DNA of 14,012 bases from Actinomycetes bacterium (GTDB lineage: Bacteria; Actinomycetota; Acidimicrobiia; Acidimicrobiales; RAAP-2): positions 1 through 14,012 of the forward strand of contig JAJXXB010000194.1 of the NCBI GenBank assembly GCA_021781315.1, written 5' to 3'. This document shows, piece after piece, positions 6,061 to 12,622 of this stretch; position 1 is the stretch's first letter, and the number at the start of each line of letters is the position of its first letter. A program made the position numbers and the translations under genes. A model generated the notes under the pieces. That model ran no database searches, had not been told where the DNA came from, and worked only from the letters and a program-made list of their open reading frames with translations.

Positions 6061-7476
6061 CTACCGCTGACGCCAGCCGGTCGGACAGGTCGGATCCACG
6101 CCCGTCACGTGGCGCACCGTGCCCGAACGCACGCAGGTGATCGTGTACGGGCTCGGGAAGACGACGACACTGGCCGAGGCAAGTCCTTGAGAGCTGAACG
6201 CGGTTATCCGGACCCCGAGGGTGGGCGTCGACGCGCCGTAGAACGTACAGTTCGAACTTCGGGTCGTCACGCTGAAAGAGGTTGGTGAGTTAAATCCGTT
6301 CATCAACGTGCACCGGTAGTACTGGGCGTTGACACCCCCCCACGTGGCGCTGAGGTTGCCTCCGACGATCTGGACTGTCGCGTTCGCAACGTGGGGGACG
6401 CCGGACAGGGCATACGCATAGATTTTCCCCGTGTCATTGGATCCCACGTACAGGACTCCGTTGACCACGTCGATCGGTTGAACACCACCATCCACGCTGG
6501 AGACAGCGTGCGTATCCAAAATATCGACGATCCCGCCGTTGTAGGCCGTCGCAGTCTGTCCCGAATTGAGCCACGTCGCCGGAATCTCCCCGATGGCGAG
6601 TTTGCCTCCGTTGGCCAACGTCGACGTTTCCCACGGCGTGTACACCGAGAAGTAGAGGTTGCCGCTGGCGTCCAGGGCCAGCCCGAGTGCCATGTTCAAC
6701 AGCGGACCGGTCGCTACCACACCTAGGCCCGATCCCGGCGACAGAGCCGGCGCCCCGTTCACCACCGAGGCGATCTGCGCGGACGTCATCGAGTAGATGT
6801 TGTCACTGTAGGTATCGGCGATGTACAAGGTGCCGTTCGAGCCGACCCTGATCTGTTGTGCGAAGTGCAGTCCACTAACGATCCGTGTGGCGCCCGCCCA
6901 GTCAAACGACGAGCCGACGACCGGCACCCGGTAGACACCGGGGCGCGTCGGACCAGAGTTGGCCACGTACAGCGCGTCGCCCGACGGTGACATCGCCATG
7001 CCCGTGGGCTCGTCGAGCCAGCCATTCACGTAGGCCGCACTGTACGAACCGGGCGCCGTCAGAAGGTCGATCTCATTGCTGTAGGCGCTGTCAAAGAGGA
7101 TCTGTCCTGATGACAGTGGAACCACTCCGGCCACCCAGAAGTTCCCGATGTTGGCGGCGTAATTAGAGGGTGTGAGCACCTGCAAACCCGACGATGGCAC
7201 GGCCACGCCGTGCAGAGCGGCCTGCGCGGCAGTGGCATTGACTTGTGCCAATCGCGGCACCGTGTCGAAGAAGTCAAGGTTGCCGGCCCCATCACCAGAA
7301 AGGCCCATCAGTCCACCAGTGGATGTCGTCACAACGTGCCAGTCGGCATTCGTCGTGACAGACGTCAGGTTTGGGAGTGGCACCGCGTGCGCCGCCTGAA
7401 CGTCAGTGACACTCACCGCCGCAAGACTGACGAGTACTGAGGCGAATCCCGCAGAAAAAAGTCGACGTCGAAACAT
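6061..7476 (-). CDS. Secreted beta-propeller (NHL/SMP-30-like) protein with Fn3-like domain and Cys tail
   Basis: This is a 471-residue exported protein. The N-terminus MFRRRLFSAGFASVLVSLAA is a standard signal peptide, with likely cleavage after an Ala in VQAAHA (residues 26-31). The body has repeated blade-like phrases, including GLALDASGNLYFSVY, GSNGTLYIADTYSDNIYSM, MSPSGDALYVANSG and VVNGVLYVGSNDTGKIYAY, typical of NHL or gluconolactonase-like propellers. After about residue 358 comes a fibronectin-III-like segment with two Cys (YYRCTL and SNCTFYG), then a tail of about 28 residues with Cys448 and Cys464 (TCPTGW) ending in a basic RQR. I see no catalytic residues I can assign. The ATG at 7476 has GGGGGAT upstream. 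Base composition is visibly less GC-rich than in its neighbours, suggesting transfer or relaxed codon choice. The ligand and role are unknown. Confidence 0.8.
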   Translation of the reverse strand: MFRRRLFSAGFASVLVSLAAVSVTDVQAAHAVPLPNLTSVTTNADWHVVTTSTGGLMGLSGDGAGNLDFFDTVPRLAQVNATAAQAALHGVAVPSSGLQVLTPSNYAANIGNFWVAGVVPLSSGQILFDSAYSNEIDLLTAPGSYSAAYVNGWLDEPTGMAMSPSGDALYVANSGPTRPGVYRVPVVGSSFDWAGATRIVSGLHFAQQIRVGSNGTLYIADTYSDNIYSMTSAQIASVVNGAPALSPGSGLGVVATGPLLNMALGLALDASGNLYFSVYTPWETSTLANGGKLAIGEIPATWLNSGQTATAYNGGIVDILDTHAVSSVDGGVQPIDVVNGVLYVGSNDTGKIYAYALSGVPHVANATVQIVGGNLSATWGGVNAQYYRCTLMNGFNSPTSFSVTTRSSNCTFYGASTPTLGVRITAFSSQGLASASVVVFPSPYTITCVRSGTVRHVTGVDPTCPTGWRQR

Positions 7477-7486
7477 GAATATCCCC

Positions 7487-7500
7487 CGAGTTTGAACTCG
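7487..7500. repeat. Short inverted repeat upstream of the secreted propeller gene
   Basis: CGAGTT-TG-AACTCG forms a perfect pair of six-base arms ten bases before the start codon. With a possible -10 TATCAT at 7509-7504 (minus strand; the -35 region is poor), it would overlap the transcription start and could be a small operator. The rest of 7477-7553 shows nothing else recognisable. Confidence 0.3.
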
Positions 7501-7553
7501 TTCATGATACTAGCCGCGAGATAGTTGCGCCATCTATATACCTAAATGGCTCC

Positions 7554-9014
7554 TCACAGAGTGACGAGAAAATTCGTGAATTGCCAGGGGTCGTCGGTGT
7601 CATAGATCCGCCCGCTGAAGCGATCGAACCAGTCGGTGTGGGTGGAGACCGGGTCCCAGTCGATCGGCCCCGACCAGGTCGTCCCCACGTAGGGCTCGGC
7701 GACGGCGAGCACCTCGCGCCACGGCAACTCGTCGGGCACGCGCACGCCCTCGTGGGGGCGCCGCAGCATCCAGTCGATCGCGCCGAGGATCGACGCGGCC
7801 ACCTGGACCGTCGTGGCATTCTGGTGCGGGGCGACGGCGCGAGCCTCCTCGATCGAGGTCTGCATGCCCGTCCACCACGCCCCGTAGGGGTGGCCCATCA
7901 GCAGGACGCCGAGCTCGTCGCGGCCGCTTACGATCTCGTCGTTCATGATGCGCTGGTTGAACGGGTAGGCGTAGTCGTGTCCTTCGACCTCGATGAAGCT
8001 GGCCCAGGCGAGGTCCGTCGGACAGTACGCGTAGTGCACCGTCGGGCGATAGATCGCCTCGGCGCCCTCCCAGACCGTCAGGTGGTCACAGATCGTGAAG
8101 GCCTCGCCGTGGCGGATCACCATGCCCACGATCGGCCCAGACGGCGTCACCGAGCGCACGAGGGTCTTGTGGGCCATCTGGGCGAAGCAGATCTGATTGA
8201 GGGGGCCCTCCCCCTCGTGGGTCAATCCGAGGCTCGGCAGGCGCTTCTCGTGGGTGCCCCAGCCCACCTCGGCCGGGGCGACGCCCTCTTCGTAGAAGCC
8301 GTCCACGCTCCAGGTGTTGACGAACTCACCCACCTCCTTGGGCCGGTTCGCTACCTGCGTGTCGCGCTCGGCGATGTGGATCGCCTTCACCTCGAGCAGC
8401 ATCGCGACCTCGTTGAAGCGCTCGTCGGCGAGGGCCTCGGCGAGGGCCTCGTGGCGCTCGGGGAAGTACCCGTCGGCGACCACCCGCTGCGCGATCTCGA
8501 CGAGCGCCTTCTTCACGTAGTGGCTCACCAGGCCCGGGTTGGCGCCGTGCTCGACGACGGCCGAGGGGCCGTCGTTGGATCCCCAGCTCGCGATCTGGCG
8601 GCGCATCGCCATGTGGCGCCAATAGAGGGTGCGCTGCTGGGGCGTCGTCTCGGCCGGATTCTCGTAGGGGTCCCAGAGCTCGACGCTCGTGTTGAGATAG
8701 CGCACGTCATGGGCCCGGCACCACTCGAGCAGGTCGTCGAGTCCGATGTTCCAGGCGAGGTCCACCAGGACGTCACCGCTCGTCAGGTGCGCGGCGAGTA
8801 CCTCGGCGAGGTTCTCTCGCGTGATCTCCACCTGTTTGTACTGAACCCCCCGCTCGATCGACGATGCGATCCGTTCGCGGTTGTCGCGGCTCTCGAGGAC
8901 GGTCACGCGGTCCGGCTTCAGAGAGAAATGATCGATCATCAGCGGAATCAGGCACTGGGCCACCGATCCGCATCCCAACACGACGACTCGACCCGGCAAC
9001 TGGGGTTCACTCAA
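7554..9014 (-). CDS. hss: Homospermidine synthase
   Basis: This 486-residue NAD-dependent enzyme resembles bacterial homospermidine synthase, which condenses two putrescines (or putrescine with spermidine) into homospermidine. The Rossmann motif is VVVLGCGSVAQ (residues 10-20). The strongly conserved HGANPGLVSHYVKKAL (156-171) and NTWSVDGFYEEG (233-244) match the family; the Trp in NTWSV (here Trp235) corresponds, from memory, to the Trp that forms a cation-pi contact with the polyamine in the Blastochloris viridis enzyme. Length is normal. No ATG or GTG start fits; I chose the TTG at 9014 because AAGAGG lies six bases upstream and the protein then begins just before the Rossmann strand. It follows the mycofactocin-linked SDR gene by 59 nt, a gap that contains a hairpin. 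The saccharopine-dehydrogenase-like superfamily is the only alternative, and the motifs argue against a general member. Confidence 0.9.
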   Translation of the reverse strand: MSEPQLPGRVVVLGCGSVAQCLIPLMIDHFSLKPDRVTVLESRDNRERIASSIERGVQYKQVEITRENLAEVLAAHLTSGDVLVDLAWNIGLDDLLEWCRAHDVRYLNTSVELWDPYENPAETTPQQRTLYWRHMAMRRQIASWGSNDGPSAVVEHGANPGLVSHYVKKALVEIAQRVVADGYFPERHEALAEALADERFNEVAMLLEVKAIHIAERDTQVANRPKEVGEFVNTWSVDGFYEEGVAPAEVGWGTHEKRLPSLGLTHEGEGPLNQICFAQMAHKTLVRSVTPSGPIVGMVIRHGEAFTICDHLTVWEGAEAIYRPTVHYAYCPTDLAWASFIEVEGHDYAYPFNQRIMNDEIVSGRDELGVLLMGHPYGAWWTGMQTSIEEARAVAPHQNATTVQVAASILGAIDWMLRRPHEGVRVPDELPWREVLAVAEPYVGTTWSGPIDWDPVSTHTDWFDRFSGRIYDTDDPWQFTNFLVTL

Positions 9015-9020
9015 TTAGGA

Positions 9021-9026
9021 CCTCTT
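9021..9026 (-). promoter_or_regulatory. Ribosome-binding site supporting the TTG start of hss
   Basis: The minus strand reads AAGAGG six bases before the TTG at 9014-9012. No ATG or GTG start in frame near this point has comparable support. Confidence 0.6.
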
Positions 9027-9030
9027 CTCA

Positions 9031-9049
9031 CTCGCTCATTCAGAGCGAG
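9031..9049. other. Hairpin between the SDR gene and hss
   Basis: CTCGCTC and GAGCGAG form a perfect seven-base stem around a five-base loop. On the minus strand it lies 24 bases after the SDR stop and 17 bases before the hss start codon. There is no following T-run, so it may be a weak terminator, an mRNA-processing or stability element, or a leader structure near the hss ribosome-binding site. Confidence 0.4.
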
Positions 9050-9073
9050 CAACCTTACACTGTCTCCCCAGGG

Positions 9074-9859
9074 CTAGGCGACGCTCATGCCGCCGTCGAC
9101 GGCGAGGTTGGCCCCGGTCACCGCCGAGGCGGCGGGCGAGCAGAGCCACGAGACGAGCGCGGCCACCTCGGTCGGCTCGATCAGTCGACCGATGGGCTGC
9201 TGGGTCGCGAAGGACTCGCCACTGTCGAGCCCGTAGACGGCGGCCGAGGCCTCGAGGATCAACGTGCGCGTCGAGCCCGGGCTGACGGCGTTGGCCGTGA
9301 CGCCGAACTCGGCGAGGTCCATCGCGACCGAGCGCACCAGGCCCACCACCGCGTGCTTGGCCGCGACGTAGGCGGCGAGGTGGCGAAGCCCGAGCGAGCC
9401 CGCGCTCGAGGCGACCGCGACGATGCGCGCGTTCGCGCTGGGTCCATTCGCGATCAGCACCGGCGCGGCCGCGCTGATGAGCCGACGCGTGCCGAGGACG
9501 TTCACCGACCACACCGCGTCGACCGCGGCGTCGCTCGCCTCCCAGAGCGGCCCCCCGGCGGCCACGACCCCGGCGGCCGCCACCACCGCGTCGAGTCGGC
9601 CGAAGTGGCGCGTGGCGGTCTCGACTGCGAGGGCCATGTCCGCGGCGCTGCGCACGTCGCCCACCAGTCCCAGCGCGCGGTCACCGTGACGCGCGACGAT
9701 CCCCTCGAGGTCGGCGGGCGTGGCGAGCGCGTAGGGCACGTCGGGGATGTCGCGACAGCGATCCACCGCGACCACTCGATAGCCGTCGGCCACGAGCGCG
9801 TCGACGCAGGCCGCGCCGATGCCGCGCGCGGCGCCCGTGACGATCGCGACCCGGTTCAC
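9074..9859 (-). CDS. SDR-family oxidoreductase, mycofactocin-coupled type
   Basis: This 261-residue short-chain dehydrogenase has the cofactor motif TGAARGIG (residues 8-15), AAAG (94-97), Asn120, Ser151/Ser152, and the catalytic pair Tyr164 and Lys168 (YVAAK). Between the second strand and the following helix it carries an extra stretch containing PYALATPADLEGIV. This resembles the insertion that marks mycofactocin-associated SDRs, in which nicotinamide is held tightly and re-oxidised by mycofactocin rather than exchanged. The GTG start overlaps the mftD stop (GTGA, four bases), so translation is coupled to the biosynthesis genes. It occupies the place where mftE (creatininase-like peptidase) often follows. 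The substrate, probably an alcohol, cannot be told from the sequence. An ordinary NAD(P)-dependent SDR is the alternative. Confidence 0.85.
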   Translation of the reverse strand: MNRVAIVTGAARGIGAACVDALVADGYRVVAVDRCRDIPDVPYALATPADLEGIVARHGDRALGLVGDVRSAADMALAVETATRHFGRLDAVVAAAGVVAAGGPLWEASDAAVDAVWSVNVLGTRRLISAAAPVLIANGPSANARIVAVASSAGSLGLRHLAAYVAAKHAVVGLVRSVAMDLAEFGVTANAVSPGSTRTLILEASAAVYGLDSGESFATQQPIGRLIEPTEVAALVSWLCSPAASAVTGANLAVDGGMSVA

Positions 9860-11028
9860 CCGCCGAGGGTCCTGAAGAAGTCCGGCGGGGCCACGACGTC
9901 CTCGCGGGTCAGCTCACTCGTCGAGGACCGTCCCAGCGCGAGCAGCGTCGAGTCAATGCCCCCGCGCAGCACGTCGAGCACGTTCTCGACCCCGGCCTGG
10001 CCGTTGACCGCGAGGCCCCAGAGGTAGGCCCGACCGATCATCACCGCGCGCGCGCCCAGGGCCAGGGCCTTGACCACGTCGCTGCCACGTCTTACGCCGC
10101 CGTCGAGCAGCACCTCGATGTCGCCACCCACCGCGTCGGCGATGGCCGGCAGGACCCGGATCGTCGCCGGCGTGCCGTCGAGGTTGTTGCCGCCGTGATT
10201 CGACACCGACAGTGCGCTCGCACCCAGGTCGACGACGCGGCGCGCGTCGTCGACGCGGCTCACGCCCTTCACCATGAAGGGACCGTCCCACTGGGCGCGC
10301 AGCCAGGCCACGTCCTCCCAGCTCGGCGGCGGGGTCTGCATCCACTCGTAGTAGGCGCCAAAGAACGTCGGGGCCGGGGCCCCGGGGGCGGCCATGTTGG
10401 GCGTGGTGAGATCCGGCAAATGGCCACTGCGCACGAACGACCAGAGCCAGGCCGGGCGCGACAGCGCCTGGGGAGCGAGCTTGAAGGCGTTCTTCAGCGT
10501 GATGGCCTCGGGAATCCACGGGCTGCCCCAGTCGCGCCCGTGGGAGAAGGACCAGTCGAGGGTCACGATGATCCCGAGCGCGCCGGCCTTGGCCGCTCGT
10601 TCGAGGCGCTGGAGCATCACGTCGCGACCTCCGCTCCAGTACATCTGGAAGTACACGCGCGCGTCGGTGGCCGCGACCTCCTCGATGGACTTGCTCGCGA
10701 AGGAGGACAGGCCCATGGCGACGCCGCGACTCGCCGCCGCGCGCGCCACCGCCACCTCGCCGGCCGGGTGGACCGCCTGCACGCCGGTCGGCGAGAGCAG
10801 CACCGGCATCGAGAGGGTCTGGCCGAGCACCGTCGTCGTGAGATCGCGCGAGGCGTGATGTCCCGCCACGTGGGGGGCGAAACCCAGTTCGTCGAAGGAC
10901 TCGACGTTGTCGCGACTGGTCAGCCCCTTCTCCGAGCCGGCGACCAGGGCGCCGTAGACCGAAGCGGGCAGGCGACGGCGCGCGCGGCGCTGCGCCACCG
11001 CAACGGTCTCGAACCACGTGCCGGCCAC
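9856..11028 (-). CDS. mftD: Pre-mycofactocin synthase MftD, FMN-dependent alpha-hydroxy-acid-oxidase-like
   Basis: This 390-residue TIM-barrel flavoprotein of the lactate dehydrogenase/glycolate oxidase family shows PVLLSPTGVQAVHP near residues 75-88, MVKGVS with Lys254, the catalytic-His segment SNHGGNNLDGTPA (276-288) and the FMN-phosphate segment LLDGGVRRGSDVVKAL (307-322). Ordinary lactate dehydrogenases have Arg after HGG; HGGNNLDG is the form I associate with MftD. The enzyme oxidises the cyclised Val-Tyr intermediate AHDP to the alpha-keto amide pre-mycofactocin, the redox-active form. The GTG start at 11028 follows AAAGGGGGG closely. It lies 40 nt after mftC, and its last bases overlap the SDR start, consistent with one operon. 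Confidence 0.93.
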   Translation of the reverse strand: MAGTWFETVAVAQRRARRRLPASVYGALVAGSEKGLTSRDNVESFDELGFAPHVAGHHASRDLTTTVLGQTLSMPVLLSPTGVQAVHPAGEVAVARAAASRGVAMGLSSFASKSIEEVAATDARVYFQMYWSGGRDVMLQRLERAAKAGALGIIVTLDWSFSHGRDWGSPWIPEAITLKNAFKLAPQALSRPAWLWSFVRSGHLPDLTTPNMAAPGAPAPTFFGAYYEWMQTPPPSWEDVAWLRAQWDGPFMVKGVSRVDDARRVVDLGASALSVSNHGGNNLDGTPATIRVLPAIADAVGGDIEVLLDGGVRRGSDVVKALALGARAVMIGRAYLWGLAVNGQAGVENVLDVLRGGIDSTLLALGRSSTSELTREDVVAPPDFFRTLGG

Positions 11029-11068
11029 GTCCCCCCTTTCGTGCCGAGACTAGTTGAGGGCGCCGCGC

Positions 11069-12181
11069 CTAGCGGCGGGCCGACAGCGTGAGCGGCACGC
11101 GCCGGGAGTGATCGGGCGCCGGAGCGGGCCGCTCGCGCGCGCCGGCCAGTGCCACCTCGCCGTGGCCGAAGACGCACTCGGGATCGGGGTCGCTCAACTC
11201 GAGCCCCGTGAAGAACTTGGCGGCCATGCACCCGCCCCGGCAGGAGTCAAAGGAGCCACACGACGAGCAGGCCCCCGCGCTACCGGGCTCGCGCAGGGAG
11301 GTGAACAGCTCGCTCTCGCGCCACACGCGAGAAAATCCCGCGTCGCGCACGTTGCCCGCGCGGAACTGGTCGTGGATGACGAAGGGGCAGGCGTAGACGT
11401 CGCCCACCGGATCGATGAGACAGACCACGCGCCCCGCGCCGCACAGGTTGAGTCCCTCGAGCGGGTCTCCGAGCGCCGAGAGATGAAAGAACGAGTCGCC
11501 GGTCAACACGTCGGGGCGAGCGCGCAGCCAGTGGTAGAGGTCGCGGTTCTGTGCGGCGCTGGGGCGCAGCTCGTCCCACACGTCCGCACCGCGACCCGAG
11601 GGTCGCAGGCGCGTCAGACGCAGTTGCGCGCCGTAGTGCGCGGCGAGCGCCTCGTAGTCCTCGAGCTGGTCGACGTTGTGGCGCGTCATCACCACCGAGA
11701 TCTTGAAGGGGCCAAATTCCGCGTCTCTCAAGTTGTCCATCGCGCGTCGCGCGCGAACGTAGCTGCCGGCGCCGCGAATCGCGTCGTTGGTGAGAGCGTC
11801 CACCCCATCGAGGGAGATCTGCACGTCGAGGTAGTCGGTCGCGGCGAGGCGTCGGGCGGCGGCCGCGTCGAGTCGCGTGCCGTTGGTCGAGAACTTCACG
11901 CCCACGTTGCGCGCCACGGCGTGCTCGACGATCGCAAAGAAGTCCTCGCGCATCATCGGCTCGCCGCCACCCACGTTGATGTAGAAGATCTGCATCGCGG
12001 CGATCTCGTCGACCAGCGCGAGCGCCTCGGCGGTGTCGAGCTCGCGCGGGTCGCGCCGGCCCGACGACGACAAGCAGTGCGTGCACGCGAGGTTGCAGGC
12101 GTAGGTGAGTTCCCAGGTGAGACAGATGGGTGCGCCGAGACCTCGCTCGAAGCGCGTGCGCAGTGAGGACTCAGCGCCCAT
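11069..12181 (-). CDS. mftC: Mycofactocin radical SAM maturase MftC
   Basis: This 370-residue radical SAM/SPASM protein has the cluster motif CNLACTHC (Cys29, Cys33, Cys36), the SAM-contact GGGEP (71-75) and a C-terminal SPASM region with Cys247, 254, 265, 305, 308, 314, 318 and 336, enough for two auxiliary iron-sulfur clusters. MftC decarboxylates the C-terminal Tyr of MftA and then forms a carbon-carbon bond between the Val and the tyramine-derived end. I chose the ATG at 12181, preceded by GGGAG at six bases; it overlaps the end of mftB by 11 bases. An in-frame ATG at 12208 lies further inside mftB and lacks a good ribosome-binding site. Its position between mftB and mftD fixes the identification. 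Confidence 0.96.
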   Translation of the reverse strand: MGAESSLRTRFERGLGAPICLTWELTYACNLACTHCLSSSGRRDPRELDTAEALALVDEIAAMQIFYINVGGGEPMMREDFFAIVEHAVARNVGVKFSTNGTRLDAAAARRLAATDYLDVQISLDGVDALTNDAIRGAGSYVRARRAMDNLRDAEFGPFKISVVMTRHNVDQLEDYEALAAHYGAQLRLTRLRPSGRGADVWDELRPSAAQNRDLYHWLRARPDVLTGDSFFHLSALGDPLEGLNLCGAGRVVCLIDPVGDVYACPFVIHDQFRAGNVRDAGFSRVWRESELFTSLREPGSAGACSSCGSFDSCRGGCMAAKFFTGLELSDPDPECVFGHGEVALAGARERPAPAPDHSRRVPLTLSARR

Positions 12182-12446
12182 CGAGTACTCCCGAGTCGAT
12201 GAGATCACGCAGCGCCCGCCCGTAGCGGGGCCGCGCGGATTCGTCGATCACGTCGTCAATCGCCGCGAGCGCGCTGTCGTAGTCACCCAGGCGCCGCACG
12301 AGGTCGACGAGGGCGGGCGACTTGAGAAACACCAGGCGGCGCGTGTCGTGGTGGTACGCGAGCGCCCCGAAGGCCTCCTCGCGCAGCGAGACACGCGCGC
12401 TCAGGGTCCACGGGAGCGACAGGTCGGCCCCGGTGAGGAGGGTCAC
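12171..12446 (-). CDS. mftB: Mycofactocin peptide chaperone MftB
   Basis: This is a 91-residue small winged-helix-type peptide-recognition protein. The stretch REEAFGALAYHHDTRRLVFL matches the family phrase for MftB (roughly PFGALLYHFGTRKLSFLK, from memory). MftB binds the MftA leader and presents it to MftC. The start is a GTG at 12446, four bases beyond the mftA stop, so translation is probably coupled to mftA; there is only a weak ribosome-binding site. The frame is open further upstream, but that part lies antisense-free inside mftA in another frame and has no family similarity. The end overlaps mftC by 11 bases. Confidence 0.92.
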   Translation of the reverse strand: MTLLTGADLSLPWTLSARVSLREEAFGALAYHHDTRRLVFLKSPALVDLVRRLGDYDSALAAIDDVIDESARPRYGRALRDLIDSGVLDGR

Positions 12447-12450
12447 CGGT

Positions 12451-12552
12451 CTAGTAGACGCCGCAGAGTCCGTCGATGGAGACCTCTTCGACGAGCAACT
12501 CCTCGATCTCCTCGTGGGTCTCATCCTCTTGCACCAGGGTCTCGTTCGACAC
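12451..12552 (-). CDS. mftA: Mycofactocin precursor peptide MftA
   Basis: This 33-residue peptide has an acidic leader rich in Glu and Asp (QEDETHEEIEELLVEEV) and the C-terminal core SIDGLCGVY. The final Val-Tyr is the portion converted to the cofactor. In the usual precursor the core reads IDGMCGVY; here Leu replaces Met. The start is a GTG at 12552 with GAGGAGG four bases upstream. The frame is open for 40 more codons, but those upstream residues look nothing like an MftA leader and overlap the divergent promoter region and the mftF start. It is the first gene of the leftward operon, followed at four bases by mftB. Confidence 0.95.
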   Translation of the reverse strand: MSNETLVQEDETHEEIEELLVEEVSIDGLCGVY

Positions 12553-12556
12553 GTCG

Positions 12557-12563
12557 CCTCCTC
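12557..12563 (-). promoter_or_regulatory. Strong ribosome-binding site fixing the GTG start of mftA
   Basis: The minus strand reads GAGGAGG four bases before the GTG at 12552. It supports the 33-residue precursor over any longer frame. Confidence 0.7.
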
Positions 12564-12576
12564 GGGTCCATTCTGC

Positions 12577-12592
12577 CCGATGTCGACGTCGG
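12577..12592. promoter_or_regulatory. Imperfect palindrome in the mftA-mftF divergent promoter region
   Basis: CCGATGTCGACGTCGG is a 16-bp palindrome with one mismatched pair, centred on GTCGAC. It sits near the middle of the 70-bp gap between the divergent mftA and mftF starts. On the minus strand a weak -10-like CAGAAT follows it directly. It could be the operator of an MftR-like TetR repressor, but GC-rich DNA yields such palindromes by chance. Confidence 0.3.
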
Positions 12593-12622
12593 CTTCGACG
12601 ATCGGCGTGGCAAACTTCGCCC

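Noticed and set aside
7581..9077. A 498-codon open frame on the plus strand
   Set aside because: It runs antisense to almost the whole of hss; its product is rich in His, Arg, Asp and Val without any recognisable motif, as expected for a shadow in GC-rich DNA.
10370..10395. GC-tract palindrome GGGGCCGGGGCCCCGGGGG inside mftD
   Set aside because: It lacks the flanking ATA/TAT of the CsoR operators and lies in coding sequence encoding Gly/Ala/Pro; codon composition explains it.
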